Shown here one piece after another: positions 1 to 9,716 of a DNA stretch of 64,000 nucleotides. The notes beneath the pieces were generated by a model that did no database searches, was not told the origin of the DNA, and saw only the letters and a list, made by a program, of their open reading frames with translations. Positions within the stretch are counted from its first letter, which is position 1, and each line of letters opens with the position of its first letter. The position numbers and the translations under genes are program-made. Source of the DNA: Lacipirellula parvula (lineage in GTDB: Bacteria; Planctomycetota; Planctomycetia; Pirellulales; Lacipirellulaceae); contig NZ_AP021861.1 in assembly GCF_009177095.1 (NCBI RefSeq), positions 3,578,501-3,642,500 on the forward strand, written 5' to 3'.

Positions 1-2
1 CC

Positions 3-1349
3 GTAGGATTCCCCGTCACGCTCACCTGGAGCATCGCCCCCGACGGCACGCCGCTTTCTAGCGGCGGCGTCAGCAACCTGGTGGCGTTTCTCGACGGCCG
101 GTTCAACTACTCCGGCGGCGGATCTGACCTCACGCTGCGCCCCTGGTTTGGGCAAGTCTCGCAATCGTTTACCCGCTGGACCGACCTCAGCGGGCTAACG
201 TTTGCGTTTGAAGCGACCGACGACGGAGCAACGCATGGCAACTTTGCCGGCGCCCTCGGCATCCGCGGCGATGTGCGACTCGCTGGCAAGTTCATCGACG
301 GCGTCGGCGGCACCAACGCGATGACGGGATTCATCCCCAACGCCGATCTCACTGTCGATACGGGCGATAGCCCCTATTTTGGCAATACGGCGAACAACTA
401 TCGTGCGATGCGAAACACGCTGATGCACGAGATCGGCCACTCGTTCGGGCTGGGGCACGTCGACTCGAACAGCGCCGCCTTCCTGATGGAAGGCTTTTCG
501 AACAACTCGTTCGATGGGCCGCAACTAGACGACATTCGCGGCGTTCAGTGGCTCTACGGCGACAAGTACGAGCGGCTTGCCGGGGCGGGCGGCAACGGTT
601 CGATCGCTCAAGCGACGTCGCTCGGCGTCATTGCGGATGGCGTGACGCTAACGCTCGGCGCCGACGCCGCAACGGGGACGCTCGTTCTGGCAGACGAGAC
701 CAATTTCGTCAGCATCGCTAACGCAAATGACCTCGACTACTTCGCTTTCACTGTCACCGCCCCGTCGAGCGTCGACCTCACGCTGACGCCGCGCGGAGCG
801 AGCTACAACGAGCGGATTGGCGGTACGAACGACAATTACACGACGACGAACGCCGCCCAGGCAAGCAACCTCAGCCTGGAACTGTACGGCCTCATCAACG
901 GCGTCGCCACGCTCCTGGCGTCGGCGGCTCCTCAGCCGATCGGTATCGCCGAGTTGCTGACCGACGTCGAGCTACCAACGGCCGCCGATTACTTCGTCCG
1001 TGTAGCAGGGGACGCCAGCAATCTGCAGTTCTACGAGTTGGCGATTAGCGTCACCCACATGCCCGTGACGACCTTGCCGGGCGATTTCGATCTCGACGGC
1101 GACGTCGATGGGGCCGACTTTCTCGTGTGGCAGCGCGGGTTCGGGAACAGTTACGACGCGGATGACCTCGCCGTCTGGCGCGAGAATTTCGGGGCGACTT
1201 CTGCCACTGCGACCGCTGCGGCCGCAGTGCCCGAACCCAGCGGAGCGCTGCTGATGGCCGCCGCCTTTGCCGGCTTGGGCTTGGTCGCTCGATTGCGGTC
1301 TGCCGCAGGGCGTCGCTGCCTGAACGTCAAACCGGCGTCGTTTTCTTGA
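3..1349 (+). CDS. Matrixin-like zinc metalloprotease with dockerin and PEP-CTERM tail (5' end missing)
   Basis: Secreted peptidase cut by the left window edge; the frame is open from base 3, so the first in-frame GTG at 81 is probably not the start. The visible 448 residues hold a zinc-binding HEIGHSFGLGH motif at about 426-458, matching the HExxHxxGxxH metzincin/matrixin signature. A Met-containing turn (LMEGF) follows about 20 residues later, as expected for metzincins. A beta-rich region follows, resembling a pre-peptidase C-terminal type domain. Next comes a dockerin-like module at about 1081-1200 (DLDGDVDGADFLVWQ and a second helix pair), then a VPEP tail with a hydrophobic segment and Arg-rich end. 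These tails are thought to direct sorting to the cell surface. The catalytic Glu and three His are present, so it is probably active. The substrate cannot be told. Confidence 0.85.
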   Translation, partial: VGFPVTLTWSIAPDGTPLSSGGVSNLVAFLDGRFNYSGGGSDLTLRPWFGQVSQSFTRWTDLSGLTFAFEATDDGATHGNFAGALGIRGDVRLAGKFIDGVGGTNAMTGFIPNADLTVDTGDSPYFGNTANNYRAMRNTLMHEIGHSFGLGHVDSNSAAFLMEGFSNNSFDGPQLDDIRGVQWLYGDKYERLAGAGGNGSIAQATSLGVIADGVTLTLGADAATGTLVLADETNFVSIANANDLDYFAFTVTAPSSVDLTLTPRGASYNERIGGTNDNYTTTNAAQASNLSLELYGLINGVATLLASAAPQPIGIAELLTDVELPTAADYFVRVAGDASNLQFYELAISVTHMPVTTLPGDFDLDGDVDGADFLVWQRGFGNSYDADDLAVWRENFGATSATATAAAAVPEPSGALLMAAAFAGLGLVARLRSAAGRRCLNVKPASFS

Positions 1350-1483
1350 ACACAACCGCCGCTCCGCCTATACTCGCCCGTGACTCCGAACAGATTTCGG
1401 AGTTCCCATCTTCGCTGGAGGCGGCTGAGATTGGCGAGTGGGCGTGTTGAGTTCGCACCATTGATTCGTGTGGAGTAACGCTC

Positions 1484-2134
1484 ATGCAAGTAGATCAAGC
1501 TGCTTCCTCTTTAGCGCCGTCGGTGCTGAAGCGCCGGGCGGCGTACGCCCTAGCTGCCGGCGCTGCTGCCGTCGGCGCGACCGATGCCGATGCTGCCGTC
1601 ATTTACTCGGGCCCGCAGAACATCAGCATCAACTCTGGCAATTCCCAGACGATCAATCTGGACGGCGACGGCTTCAACGACCTGCTGTTGAAGAACTACG
1701 TCTTCGGCGGCGGTTCTTACCAAGGCGCGACCGTTTCTTTTGCTCCCGGCAAACTCGTCGGGTTCACCAGCGGCATTAGCTACGCCTCGGCATTGACCGC
1801 GGGCAGCCCGATCAACAGCGGCACGTTGGGCCCGTCATTTTTTGGCTCGATGGCGTACGGCGCTGTTAATCCGAATGCTCAGTTCAACAACGTCACCAAC
1901 GCGTTTTTGGGTTTGAGCTTCCCCTCGGGTCCGAACACCTACTACGGCTGGGTGCGCGTCGACGTCAACAACGCTGCCAAGACGTTCGTTGTGAAGGACT
2001 GGGCCTACGAGAGCACCGCTGGCGTCGGCATCGCCGCTGGCGCGGGCCTGGTTCCCGAACCCGCCACGCTCGGCCTGTTGGCCTGCGGCGCCGCGGGCAT
2101 CGCGGCCATCCGTCGGCAGAAGGCGGCTGCTTAA
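1484..2134 (+). CDS. PEP-CTERM exported protein, paralogue of the next gene, no dockerin
   Basis: A 216-residue exported protein of unknown function. The N-terminus (about 45 residues) looks like an atypical signal: a polar start, RRAAYALAAGAAAVG, then a cleavage-like ADAA. The middle is beta-rich, with motifs shared with the neighbour at 2274: VIYSGPQNISI, LLKNYVF, GATVSFAPG, SMAYGA, YYGWVRV and KDWAYE. It ends with VPEPATLGLLACGAAG and an Arg/Lys-rich tail, the PEP-CTERM signature. The start is an ATG with GGAG about 10 bases upstream. Unlike the neighbour it lacks the dockerin module. It is separated from the next gene by 139 bp holding a strong hairpin, so the two may be separate transcripts. 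Confidence 0.85.
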   Translation: MQVDQAASSLAPSVLKRRAAYALAAGAAAVGATDADAAVIYSGPQNISINSGNSQTINLDGDGFNDLLLKNYVFGGGSYQGATVSFAPGKLVGFTSGISYASALTAGSPINSGTLGPSFFGSMAYGAVNPNAQFNNVTNAFLGLSFPSGPNTYYGWVRVDVNNAAKTFVVKDWAYESTAGVGIAAGAGLVPEPATLGLLACGAAGIAAIRRQKAAA

Positions 2135-2216
2135 GGCAGTCCGTCGTTGCCGTTCGTTCGCTTCGTCAGTGCATCCCTGCACGACGAGGTGTCGTTTGTG
2201 CTTCGCAATTGACGCT

Positions 2217-2243
2217 GGTTGCCGACCGCTGCGGTCGGCAACC
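2217..2243 (+). terminator. Strong hairpin between two PEP-CTERM paralogues
   Basis: A perfect 12-bp stem (GGTTGCCGACCG / CGGTCGGCAACC) with a 3-base loop, 82 bp after the stop of the gene at 1484 and 30 bp before the next start. Only a short T run follows (ggcgattt), so it is a weak intrinsic terminator or an mRNA-stabilising hairpin. Confidence 0.55.
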
Positions 2244-2273
2244 GGCGATTTCTGACATGGAGTCGATCATCCC

Positions 2274-3080
2274 ATGAGCGTTGAACACGCTTCAAGTTCC
2301 GCGGCAGCGCTGAGCCGTCGCGCTGGCTATGCGTTGGCGGCGACTGTTGCCGCAACAGGTTCAGCCACTGACGCCGACGGCGCGGTCGTCTACTCCGGCA
2401 TCCAAAACATTTCGATTTCGCAGTTCAACTATCAGACGCTCAAAATCGACGGCGATAATAACGTCGACATCGTGCTCAAGAACTACGTCTTCACGCAGGG
2501 CAACTACCAAGGCGGGACCGTTTCGTTCGCTCCTGGGGCCGTCGCTGGTTTCGCAGCAAACGGCTTGAACTACGCCTCGGCTCTCAATGCCGGCGTCACG
2601 ATCGATCAATCGTCCCTGGGCGGGTTCGCATTCTCGATGGCGTACGGCGCGAAGAACCCTTCGGCGCAATTCAACAACGCCGTGAATAAGTACCTTGGCT
2701 TCGCCTTTCCGATCGGCTCGGAATTGCATTACTCGTGGATCCGCGTCAGCGTCAACCAAGCGGCCGGGACGTTCGTCATTCACGACTGGGCTTGGGAAAA
2801 CCAAGCCGACGTTCCGATCATGACCGGGGCCGGCGGCCTGGGCGACTTCAACGTCGACGGCGTCGTCAATGGCGCCGACTTCCTCGTCTGGCAGCGCAGC
2901 TTTGGCGACACCTACGACGCGGCCGATCTCGAAGATTGGAAATCGGCCTTCGGCAACGGCGTCGCAGCCGCGACAACGGTTGCGGCCGTTCCTGAACCGG
3001 GCGCTCTCGGCCTGCTGGCGGCCGGGGCAGGGGGGCTCGAAATTCTGCGGCGGCGCCACGGACGCCGAAAGTCGTCGTGA
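2274..3080 (+). CDS. Dockerin-containing PEP-CTERM exported protein
   Basis: A 268-residue paralogue of the gene at 1484. It shares the N-terminal RRAGYALAA segment and the beta-rich body (VVYSGIQNISI, VLKNYVF, GTVSFAPG, SMAYGAKNPSAQFNN). In contrast to that gene, it carries a dockerin-like cassette at about residues 190-235 (GDFNVDGVVNGADFLVWQ and a second helix pair) before the VPEPGALGLLAAG tail. Dockerin modules bind cohesin partners in cellulosomes; in planctomycetes the partner is not established. It overlaps the next gene by 4 bp (GTGA at 3077-3080), so the two are likely translationally coupled although their functions look unrelated. Confidence 0.85.
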   Translation: MSVEHASSSAAALSRRAGYALAATVAATGSATDADGAVVYSGIQNISISQFNYQTLKIDGDNNVDIVLKNYVFTQGNYQGGTVSFAPGAVAGFAANGLNYASALNAGVTIDQSSLGGFAFSMAYGAKNPSAQFNNAVNKYLGFAFPIGSELHYSWIRVSVNQAAGTFVIHDWAWENQADVPIMTGAGGLGDFNVDGVVNGADFLVWQRSFGDTYDAADLEDWKSAFGNGVAAATTVAAVPEPGALGLLAAGAGGLEILRRRHGRRKSS

Positions 3081-5077
3081 AGCCGATCGAACCAGTTCGA
3101 TCTCCCGGCGGACCGCGGCGCGTGTTGCTCGTCGGGTGGGATGCGGCCGATTGGCAGATGATCCACCCGCTCATCGAGCAAGGATTGATGCCGACCACGG
3201 CGTCGCTCCTCGGGACCGGCGCCTGGGGCAACCTCGCGACGACACGGCCGATCCTCTCGCCGATGCTGTGGAACACCATCGCCACGGGCAAACGTCCCGA
3301 TCAACACGGCGTCCACGGCTTCACCGAGCCTACGCCCGACGGCAGCGGCGTGCGCCCCGCGGCCAGCACCAGCCGTAAATGCAAAGCCCTCTGGAACATC
3401 CTCACACAGAGCGGCCTCCGGTCGAACGTCGTCGGTTGGTACGCCTCGCATCCGGCCGAGCCAATCGCCGGCGTGATGGCGTCGAATCAGTTCGAGCAGT
3501 TCACCGTCGCCGACGAAGTTCCGTCGCCGGTCGCCCTGCACGCGATCCATCCGCCCGAATTGACGGAACAATTGGCGGCGTTCCGCGTGCTCCCCGGCGA
3601 GATCGACGCCACGGCGCTGCTGCCGTTCGTCCCGAGAGCTGCGCAGTTGCTCAATCAGCCTGAGCATCGCCTCGGCAAGCTGCAGCATATGCTCGCTCAG
3701 ACGGCGACGATCCACGCTGTCGCCACCCACTTGATGACCTCGACCGAGTGGGACTTCACCGCGGTGTATTACGAGGGGATCGATCGCTTCGGGCATGAGT
3801 TCATGCACTGCCACCCGCCGCAGATGGAGCAGGTGAGCGACGCTGAGTTCGAGGCCTATCGCCACTGCATGACGGGCATCTATCGCTTCCACGACATGAT
3901 GCTGCAGACGCTGCTGACGCTCGCCGGCGAGGAGACGGCCGTCATCCTGATGTCGGATCATGGCTACTTTAACGACCATCTCCGCCCCGATCCGCGCGAA
4001 GGCAAATCGGGCCCTACCGACTGGCATCGTCCGTTCGGCATCCTCGCGGCCCAAGGCCCCGGCATTCGCCGCGGCTCACGGCTGTACGGGGCGAGCATCC
4101 TCGACGTGACGCCGACGGTGCTCCATCTGCTCGGCTTGCCGGCCGCGTATGATATGCCGGGCCGCGTCCTCGCCGAGGTGCTGGAAAACCAGACGCCGCG
4201 CGAGCGGATCGAATCGTGGGAGGAAGTCGAAGGCGACGCTGGCCTCCATCCGCCAGACTTGCGGATTGATCCGGTCGAAAACCAAACCGTCCTCGCCCAA
4301 CTCGCGGCCTTAGGTTACGTCGACGCCCCCAGCGACGACGTGCAGAAGACGATCCGCGACACGATCGCTTGCAACCAGTTTAATCTTGCCCAGTCGCTCG
4401 CCGATTCGCGGGACTTCGCCCGCGCGATCAAGGTGCTCGACGGGCTCGATGCGAGCGTCCGCGACGCCGGGCCGACGCGACTGCTGGCCGCATCGTGCTA
4501 TCTTGGCGTCGACGATCGCGCGGCGGCGCGCGCCGCCATCGAAGGGCTGCTCGCGGCCGCGCCGAACGAACCGCGGCTCCACATGATGCTGGGAACGCTT
4601 GAGTTTGCGGAGGGGAATGCGGAGGCAGCATTGCGGCATCTAGATATTGTCGCTGCCGCCGAGCCGCGTTTGCCCGGTCTTCACATCAAACTCGGCGAGG
4701 TTTATCTCTCCACGAAGCGGTTCGAACGAGCGATTGCTGCGTTTGAAAAAGCGCTATCGATCGATCCCGACAGCCCGGTCGCCTACGCAGGAATGGGCCG
4801 GGCGAAGCTCGAACTCGGCAACCCGCAAGCGGCGCTAGACGACGCGCTCATTGCGGCCGAATTGGTGCACCACTTTCCGCGCGTTCACCTGACGATCGGG
4901 CAAGCCTTAACGGCGCTCGGCGACGACGCCGGAGCGGTCGAGGCGCTAGAGTTGTGCGTCAAGCAGGCGCCCCGTTTCACCGATGCCCATCAGGCGCTCG
5001 CCGGCGTCTACCGCAACCTGGGAAAGATAGACAAGGCGATGGCCGCCGAACTCCGCGCGAAGGGGACGCTCGCTTGA
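3077..5077 (+). CDS. Type I phosphodiesterase / nucleotide pyrophosphatase-like domain fused to TPRs
   Basis: A 666-residue protein of the alkaline-phosphatase superfamily. The N-terminal half has the expected metal and nucleophile landmarks: [10 protein letters not shown] near residue 15, [12 protein letters not shown] near 70 (the Thr/Ser nucleophile region), [11 protein letters not shown] near 235, [10 protein letters not shown] near 292 and DWHRPFGI near 315. From about residue 430 it becomes helical with TPR-like repeats ([19 protein letters not shown] is the clearest). Such proteins hydrolyse phosphodiester or phosphate-ester bonds, and the TPR part may bind a partner protein. There is no obvious signal peptide, so it may be cytoplasmic. 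It begins with GTG inside the stop of the upstream PEP-CTERM gene. The substrate is unknown. Confidence 0.85.
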   Translation: MKPIEPVRSPGGPRRVLLVGWDAADWQMIHPLIEQGLMPTTASLLGTGAWGNLATTRPILSPMLWNTIATGKRPDQHGVHGFTEPTPDGSGVRPAASTSRKCKALWNILTQSGLRSNVVGWYASHPAEPIAGVMASNQFEQFTVADEVPSPVALHAIHPPELTEQLAAFRVLPGEIDATALLPFVPRAAQLLNQPEHRLGKLQHMLAQTATIHAVATHLMTSTEWDFTAVYYEGIDRFGHEFMHCHPPQMEQVSDAEFEAYRHCMTGIYRFHDMMLQTLLTLAGEETAVILMSDHGYFNDHLRPDPREGKSGPTDWHRPFGILAAQGPGIRRGSRLYGASILDVTPTVLHLLGLPAAYDMPGRVLAEVLENQTPRERIESWEEVEGDAGLHPPDLRIDPVENQTVLAQLAALGYVDAPSDDVQKTIRDTIACNQFNLAQSLADSRDFARAIKVLDGLDASVRDAGPTRLLAASCYLGVDDRAAARAAIEGLLAAAPNEPRLHMMLGTLEFAEGNAEAALRHLDIVAAAEPRLPGLHIKLGEVYLSTKRFERAIAAFEKALSIDPDSPVAYAGMGRAKLELGNPQAALDDALIAAELVHHFPRVHLTIGQALTALGDDAGAVEALELCVKQAPRFTDAHQALAGVYRNLGKIDKAMAAELRAKGTLA

Positions 5078-5208
5078 TTTCCAGCCCTTTGACTACTAGC
5101 TTGAAGCACATCGCCGCCCGTGCAAACACGCAGGGCGCCGACAGCGTCGTCCGCTCGGCGGATGCGAGACGGCGCCGAGCTTTTGCGTTCAAACCCTTTG
5201 AGGTCAGC

Positions 5209-6294
5209 ATGCCGTTGGCATCGACGTCCGCCGTTTCGATCCGCCGCGGCTTCCGCGGCTTCACGCTCGTCGAATTGTTGGTGGTGATCGCCATCATCGG
5301 CGTGCTGGTCGCCCTACTACTCCCAGCCGTTCAAGCGGCGCGCGAAGCGGCGCGGCGGAGCAGTTGCACGAGTAATTTGCGGCAGACTGGATTCGCTGCG
5401 CTCAACTACGAATCGGCGAACAAGCGGTTTCCTTGCTACCTGGCTGGTTTTGACTATTCCGATCCGAAAGCGACGCCTGACAGTCAGGGACGAAATCACC
5501 AGCACACGGGCGTGTTGACAATGCTGCTTCCCTACATGGAAGCACAAACCGTTTTCACCATGTTTGATTCCAACGTCAAGGTTGGCATCCAAACGTACGA
5601 CAAGCCCTATTACGATCTTGCCAAGACGGTCGCGTGGGAGGCCTCCCACGCGAACCTCTCCACACTCCTGTGCCCGAGCGTTGGGAGCGAACCGCCGCAA
5701 ACCCGACGCATCAGCAAGGTCTGGGGCTTCCTGGGCGGCGGCGCTCTTAAGTTCAGCTCCGAGGGATTTGAACCCGAATTCAACATCGGCATCACCCACT
5801 ACTTAGGCAATGCGGGCGTTTACGGGCAAGTTGGCCCTGGTCTCACCTATCAAATGAACGGTATTTCGCGCGTGGTCGATGATGAGCTAATCGGCCTCTT
5901 CGGCATCCGCTCGAAAATTCGCGTTGGACAAGTTCTCGACGGCATGTCGCAAACCATGATGTTTGGCGAAGCGCCTGGCACCATCGGCACATCCATTCCG
6001 GATGACAATGTTGCGGGCAAATTCGACGGCTTCACCCAAGGCTACGCTTGGGCTGGTTGGGGGACGATGCCCACGGAAAAAGGTCTCGACTTGGCGTTTG
6101 AACAGAATCTCGCGCAGGGCGGCAACTATCTCACGAAACGCTGGTACTACGGCTCCGTCCACTCCGGCGACGTCGTCCTCTTCTGCTTCGCCGACGGCTC
6201 GGTTCATCCGCTCAACAAGAACATCGACAAGACGCTGTACCTTTCGCTCTCCACGATCCGCGGCGAAGAGGCGGTGAGTTCCGACGCCCTGTAG
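5209..6294 (+). CDS. DUF1559 pseudopilin-like protein
   Basis: A 361-residue protein with a type IV pilin/pseudopilin leader ([17 protein letters not shown]) and the following [10 protein letters not shown] segment that define planctomycete DUF1559 (SBP_bac_10-like) proteins. The C-terminal half shows the usual SMMLGE-like (TMMFGEAPG) and [11 protein letters not shown] motifs. The frame is open further upstream, but ATG 5209 is preferred because GAGG lies 6-9 bases before it and the leader then starts about 14 residues in. The family is very abundant in planctomycetes and is presumed to be processed by prepilin peptidase. The function is unknown. A tiny lipoprotein gene follows, a pairing seen three times in this window. 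Confidence 0.9.
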   Translation: MPLASTSAVSIRRGFRGFTLVELLVVIAIIGVLVALLLPAVQAAREAARRSSCTSNLRQTGFAALNYESANKRFPCYLAGFDYSDPKATPDSQGRNHQHTGVLTMLLPYMEAQTVFTMFDSNVKVGIQTYDKPYYDLAKTVAWEASHANLSTLLCPSVGSEPPQTRRISKVWGFLGGGALKFSSEGFEPEFNIGITHYLGNAGVYGQVGPGLTYQMNGISRVVDDELIGLFGIRSKIRVGQVLDGMSQTMMFGEAPGTIGTSIPDDNVAGKFDGFTQGYAWAGWGTMPTEKGLDLAFEQNLAQGGNYLTKRWYYGSVHSGDVVLFCFADGSVHPLNKNIDKTLYLSLSTIRGEEAVSSDAL

Positions 6295-6343
6295 CCCACG
6301 CTCGCGGTCAATTACCCGTACTAGTTCCCTCGAAGGTCACGCC

Positions 6344-6496
6344 ATGGTCCGCATGCTCACGATTCTGTCGCTGCTGTTCGTCACGATCGGGTGCCTGGGC
6401 TGCGCTGAGGAGAAAAAGGTCACGTTCCCCGACAAAATCTCGTCGCCCCCGGGAACGGCGTCGCAACAGCAGGAGAAGACTGAAGCGAGCCCCTAG
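6344..6496 (+). CDS. Small lipoprotein (50 aa)
   Basis: A 50-residue frame starting at an ATG preceded by GAAGG. The product has a hydrophobic signal (LTILSLLFVTIG) and cysteines in CLGC compatible with a lipobox, followed by a short charged, Pro/Gln-rich mature part. It lies 49 bp after the DUF1559 gene, on the same strand. Small lipoproteins downstream of DUF1559 genes recur at 10751 and 34908, although those are larger. The function is unknown, and so short a frame could be chance. The signal and lipobox argue for a real gene. Confidence 0.6.
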   Translation: MVRMLTILSLLFVTIGCLGCAEEKKVTFPDKISSPPGTASQQQEKTEASP

Positions 6497-6582
6497 AGTC
6501 GCAGCCAAATTGAACGCATAAAACAGCAAGAACTTCGCCACGAACGCGCCCCGTCCGCGGTGTCGTTGCGGCTTTTCTGCAA

Positions 6583-6605
6583 AAAGAGCGTTCCGACCGC
6601 TCTTT
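6583..6605 (+). terminator. Hairpin terminator after the lipoprotein gene
   Basis: An 8-bp stem AAAGAGCG / CGCTCTTT with a 7-base loop, flanked by an A run before and a short T run at the base of the 3' arm. It lies in the 228-bp gap between the lipoprotein gene and the gene at 6725. Confidence 0.5.
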
Positions 6606-6724
6606 CCCGCGCCTTCTTAGTGATTTTCGTTTGGCGAAGAAACCGCAGTACGGTAAAACTCCCGCCCGGAGATACGCCATATTGATTCTGGCTTTATCTT
6701 CGTTGGTACCTTGAGGGAGTCGCT

Positions 6725-7900
6725 ATGAGACGCTGCAGCCATCTTCTTACGTTCGTCCTGCTATTGCTTGCCACGCCCACGGTCGCGGAGGAGTTGGAGC
6801 TGAGAACGACGCTGCTGATCGACTCGCCATATTTTGATGACGCTCGCGTCGAACAAGAAATTGTGCAGCGTATCGAAGCAGGGCTCTACGAAGGATACAA
6901 AGTCGATCTTTGTATTGACGACCCCTCTCAGTGCGACTGCCCGCTCTTCGACAAGTACCGACAGGAGGGCGAAGAAACGCCGATATTGATCATCAAAACA
7001 AGCGAATGGGCCGAACTCCCGGCGCCAGTTCGCGACGCCGCGATACGAGAAATTAAGTACTACACTTGGGGTCACCCGAAACGCGTCGACTCGCCGCGGG
7101 ACGTCCTCATCGCCGAAAATCCACTGCGCACGTCGCCGCTAACGCTGCTCTCTCCCCACTCAGGAGCGGCCTACTTGCAGTTCATAGGCGCTCAGTCGCG
7201 CAAAGGAGGCCTTGGCGAGAATGCGTATGGCCCAAATTGCTGGTATCACGCCATCGCTGCGATTGCCGATTCGCAATCGCGTTACGCGCAGAGTCGGCTG
7301 CTGAAACCCGCCGAGTGGAGTGAACCTAGATTCATGGGCCCGGTAGAGTTCCGACATCACATGCAGCATTTCGTCGAAGTCGAGACTCCCCAGTTCGGGG
7401 ACGTAATTAGGTACTACACGGACGAGCCAATTTTTGACGGGAGCCGCGGTATCGCCAACGGCGAAAAGCATGCGGCGGTTTACATAGGAGCCGAATCTTG
7501 GCTCGACAAAAACGGAGATCGGCAAACGCGACCGATTGCGCTAACGAAGAACGGCAGAAATGAATTGTCGTTCCTAATGTTCCAAGACGTCGCCGGCCTC
7601 GACAGCGAGTATCTGAAACCGCCGACGAGTGTTAGCGCCCCGAGCACATCCGTACCACTGAAGCGTGGCTTCTTCCGCGTGAAACCACGGAGCGACATCC
7701 AAGATCCGGCAGCGAGCGGAGAGCCTGCCGTCGCTTACGATGCCTACATGGTCGACACTCGCAATATGGCCGACCGCTGGCTATTCCTGGCCGGGCTGCA
7801 AAAGCCAGCGAACTCTGGAGACCGCTTCGGTGGATTTCCGAAGGAATGGCTGACGCTCGACGTCGGCACCACCCAATGCCGAGTAATTGCGACGCAGTAG
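6725..7900 (+). CDS. Secreted protein with NlpC/P60-like cysteine peptidase or amidase signature
   Basis: A 391-residue protein with a clean signal peptide (LLTFVLLLLATPTVAEE) and a good SD (GAGGGAG) before ATG. I do not recognise a named family for the whole protein. The middle has the order expected of an NlpC/P60-like papain fold: GPNCWYHAIAAI with a candidate nucleophile Cys near residue 171, FGDVIRYY near 224, and EKHAAVYIG with a candidate His near 247, then LTKNG. The N-terminal 150 residues (LLIDSPYFDD, CDCPLF, a helical segment) are unlike known amidase prodomains. If the reading is right it would cut peptide or amide bonds outside the cytoplasm, perhaps in peptidoglycan stem peptides. 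It stands alone between a terminator-like hairpin and a convergent regulator. Confidence 0.6.
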   Translation: MRRCSHLLTFVLLLLATPTVAEELELRTTLLIDSPYFDDARVEQEIVQRIEAGLYEGYKVDLCIDDPSQCDCPLFDKYRQEGEETPILIIKTSEWAELPAPVRDAAIREIKYYTWGHPKRVDSPRDVLIAENPLRTSPLTLLSPHSGAAYLQFIGAQSRKGGLGENAYGPNCWYHAIAAIADSQSRYAQSRLLKPAEWSEPRFMGPVEFRHHMQHFVEVETPQFGDVIRYYTDEPIFDGSRGIANGEKHAAVYIGAESWLDKNGDRQTRPIALTKNGRNELSFLMFQDVAGLDSEYLKPPTSVSAPSTSVPLKRGFFRVKPRSDIQDPAASGEPAVAYDAYMVDTRNMADRWLFLAGLQKPANSGDRFGGFPKEWLTLDVGTTQCRVIATQ

Positions 7901-8068
7901 TAATACTCACGCGCGAAGGACGTTAAAGTTAAACACGACGCGGTAGGACATGCGGAGCTTGGTTCGCGTCTTCGCACGCTTGAGTTGCGTTCTGGCTCCA
8001 CCGGCGCAAAGCGCAATTCTGCAGACACCGCGAAAACGACTGCATGCGACAACTTCGAGCGTGAGTCA

Positions 8069-9235
8069 TCACCCGCTCGCGACGGTCATTTGCTTGCGGA
8101 ACTCTCCAGGCGTTTGACCTACCTCGCGTTTGAAAAGCACGTTCAAGTATGCGGCATGCGAAAGCCCGCTTTTTGCTGCTACAGTATCCAGAGCGTAGTC
8201 TGTTTCCGCTAACAGCTGCTTGGCACGTGCGACTTTGGTCCTCACGATCTGATCGTGCGGCGACATCCCTAAAAAGTGAGCGAACGTCCGCTCCATCGTC
8301 CGGCGAGAAATACCGCAATGCCGCGCCACGTCGGCGACGTCGACACCCTCGCACGCATGCTGTTTGATGAAACGGACTGCTTTCGCGGTTAGCGCGTCAT
8401 CAATCGCTACGACGTCCGTCGAGCGTCTGGCGATAACGCCTCGAGGTTGAATCATGATCGGCTTTTTGGAGTATTTCTTCCCCTTCATCATGCGGTCGAG
8501 GAGCTCTGCCGCCCGATAGCCCATCAACTCATGATCGAGAATAACGCTGGAAAGGGGCGGATCGCCGTGCATGCAGAGCGGCTCATCATTGTCGACGCCG
8601 ACGACGGAAACTTGCTCGGGCACGTTGAGCGCCCCGCGGCGACAGGCGTCGAGGACGCACAGCGCCCGCAGGTCGTGAGCCGTGAAGATGCCAAGCGGCT
8701 TAGGTAGATCGGCGATCCACTCGGTGAGATCTTGCTGACCGCCTTCCCAACTCTCCGTAAAGCGACGCCGCGACAGCGGGGAGTAGACGTGACAGGGATG
8801 GCCCGCCGCACGCAGCGCGTCGACGAACCCGTCGCGTCGCGCCTTCGACCAGTACGATCGCTCGACGCCGACGAATGCGAAATGCCTGAAGTGTCGTTCG
8901 AGTAGATGTTGCGCCGCCATGACGGCGATGGCGCGGTGATCGGGGATGACGATCGGAACGTCTAAGCCGCTGTACTGGTGCAACGTATCGATCGCGGGGA
9001 CTTTCAGATCAGCGACGATCTGCGCCATCCGCCGGGTCTGTGCGCGCATGATGACGCCATGCCCATTCCAGTCTTGGAGCCATCCAGGCGGCGGATCGTT
9101 GAGGCTGCGCTGATCGATGTACGTCGACCAGTAGCCATGCTCCGTGACGTACTGCGAAATTCCCTTGAGTAGCCCCCGACCATAAGCCATCGAGGTCTCA
9201 ATAATGAGGGCGACGTGGGGAGTCGAAGCATCCAT
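8069..9235 (-). CDS. XylR-like AraC-family transcriptional regulator
   Basis: A 388-residue regulator with the layout of the XylR (xylose) family: an N-terminal periplasmic-binding-protein/LacI-like sensor (HVALIIETSMAYGRGLLKGI; LGIFTAHDLRAL; VSVVGVDNDEPLC; SSVILDHELMGYRAAELLDRM) and a C-terminal AraC double helix-turn-helix (VADVARHCGISRRTMERTF and TVAAKSGLSHAAYLNVLFKREVG). Its length is close to that of E. coli XylR. It probably binds a monosaccharide and activates transport or catabolism genes. No sugar gene is adjacent here, so the target is not apparent. It is convergent with the gene at 6725. In planctomycetes these regulators are numerous and the ligand cannot be inferred from homology alone. 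Confidence 0.88.
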   Translation of the reverse strand: MDASTPHVALIIETSMAYGRGLLKGISQYVTEHGYWSTYIDQRSLNDPPPGWLQDWNGHGVIMRAQTRRMAQIVADLKVPAIDTLHQYSGLDVPIVIPDHRAIAVMAAQHLLERHFRHFAFVGVERSYWSKARRDGFVDALRAAGHPCHVYSPLSRRRFTESWEGGQQDLTEWIADLPKPLGIFTAHDLRALCVLDACRRGALNVPEQVSVVGVDNDEPLCMHGDPPLSSVILDHELMGYRAAELLDRMMKGKKYSKKPIMIQPRGVIARRSTDVVAIDDALTAKAVRFIKQHACEGVDVADVARHCGISRRTMERTFAHFLGMSPHDQIVRTKVARAKQLLAETDYALDTVAAKSGLSHAAYLNVLFKREVGQTPGEFRKQMTVASG

Positions 9236-9716
9236 CTCGCGTTGTTCCTACGGCGAACCGCACGTGCGGAAGTCAGAAAAACGAAAAGACCCAGTCGCAA
9301 AAAAATATTGTGGCGTTGCGCTGGGCGACAGTAGAGTTAACGTTAATGCACGCCGGCGGCGGGTGCAAGCAGCGTCAACAGGCTCCGCAAAGGGCAAGGA
9401 ACGAAGCATTTCGCCGCACTTTTCCCTTTGTGCAGCTCGATGATTCGTCGCTGAATAGCCTTGGGGCATCAGGTTCAGCGCATGAGATGGATCCTCTGCA
9501 GATGTCGCAAAAAGCAATACGTTATCCAATATTTTGCCAGCCCGCGCGGGGCGAATGCAGCAGATCGGGAGAGGTTGGGCGGGTTGTCAGGGGGCAGCGC
9601 CCAACCGACTCCGATCCTGGCTGGTGCGCCGAAGCGAGGGACGGCTGAGTGCGTATGGAGGAGTTTCGGCTCCCGTCAGGAAGTAGGCGTCGTTTTTCAG
9701 GATCAGGGCACTATCG
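9236..9716. other. 481-bp intergenic region between divergent regulator and DUF1559 gene
   Basis: No gene is supported here. It must hold the promoters of the divergent XylR-like gene and the DUF1559 gene. Near 9334-9346 is an AT-rich gagttaacgttaatg stretch with a small palindrome. At 9573-9581 / 9598-9606 there is a 9-bp inverted repeat (GGTTGGGCG / CGCCCAACC) with a 16-base loop, about 110 bp before the DUF1559 start. Confidence 0.5.

Noticed and set aside
2361-4054. Long antisense open frames across the PEP-CTERM and phosphodiesterase genes
   Set aside because: GC-rich codon bias opens the other strand. These have no SD, no motif, and mirror well-supported genes.
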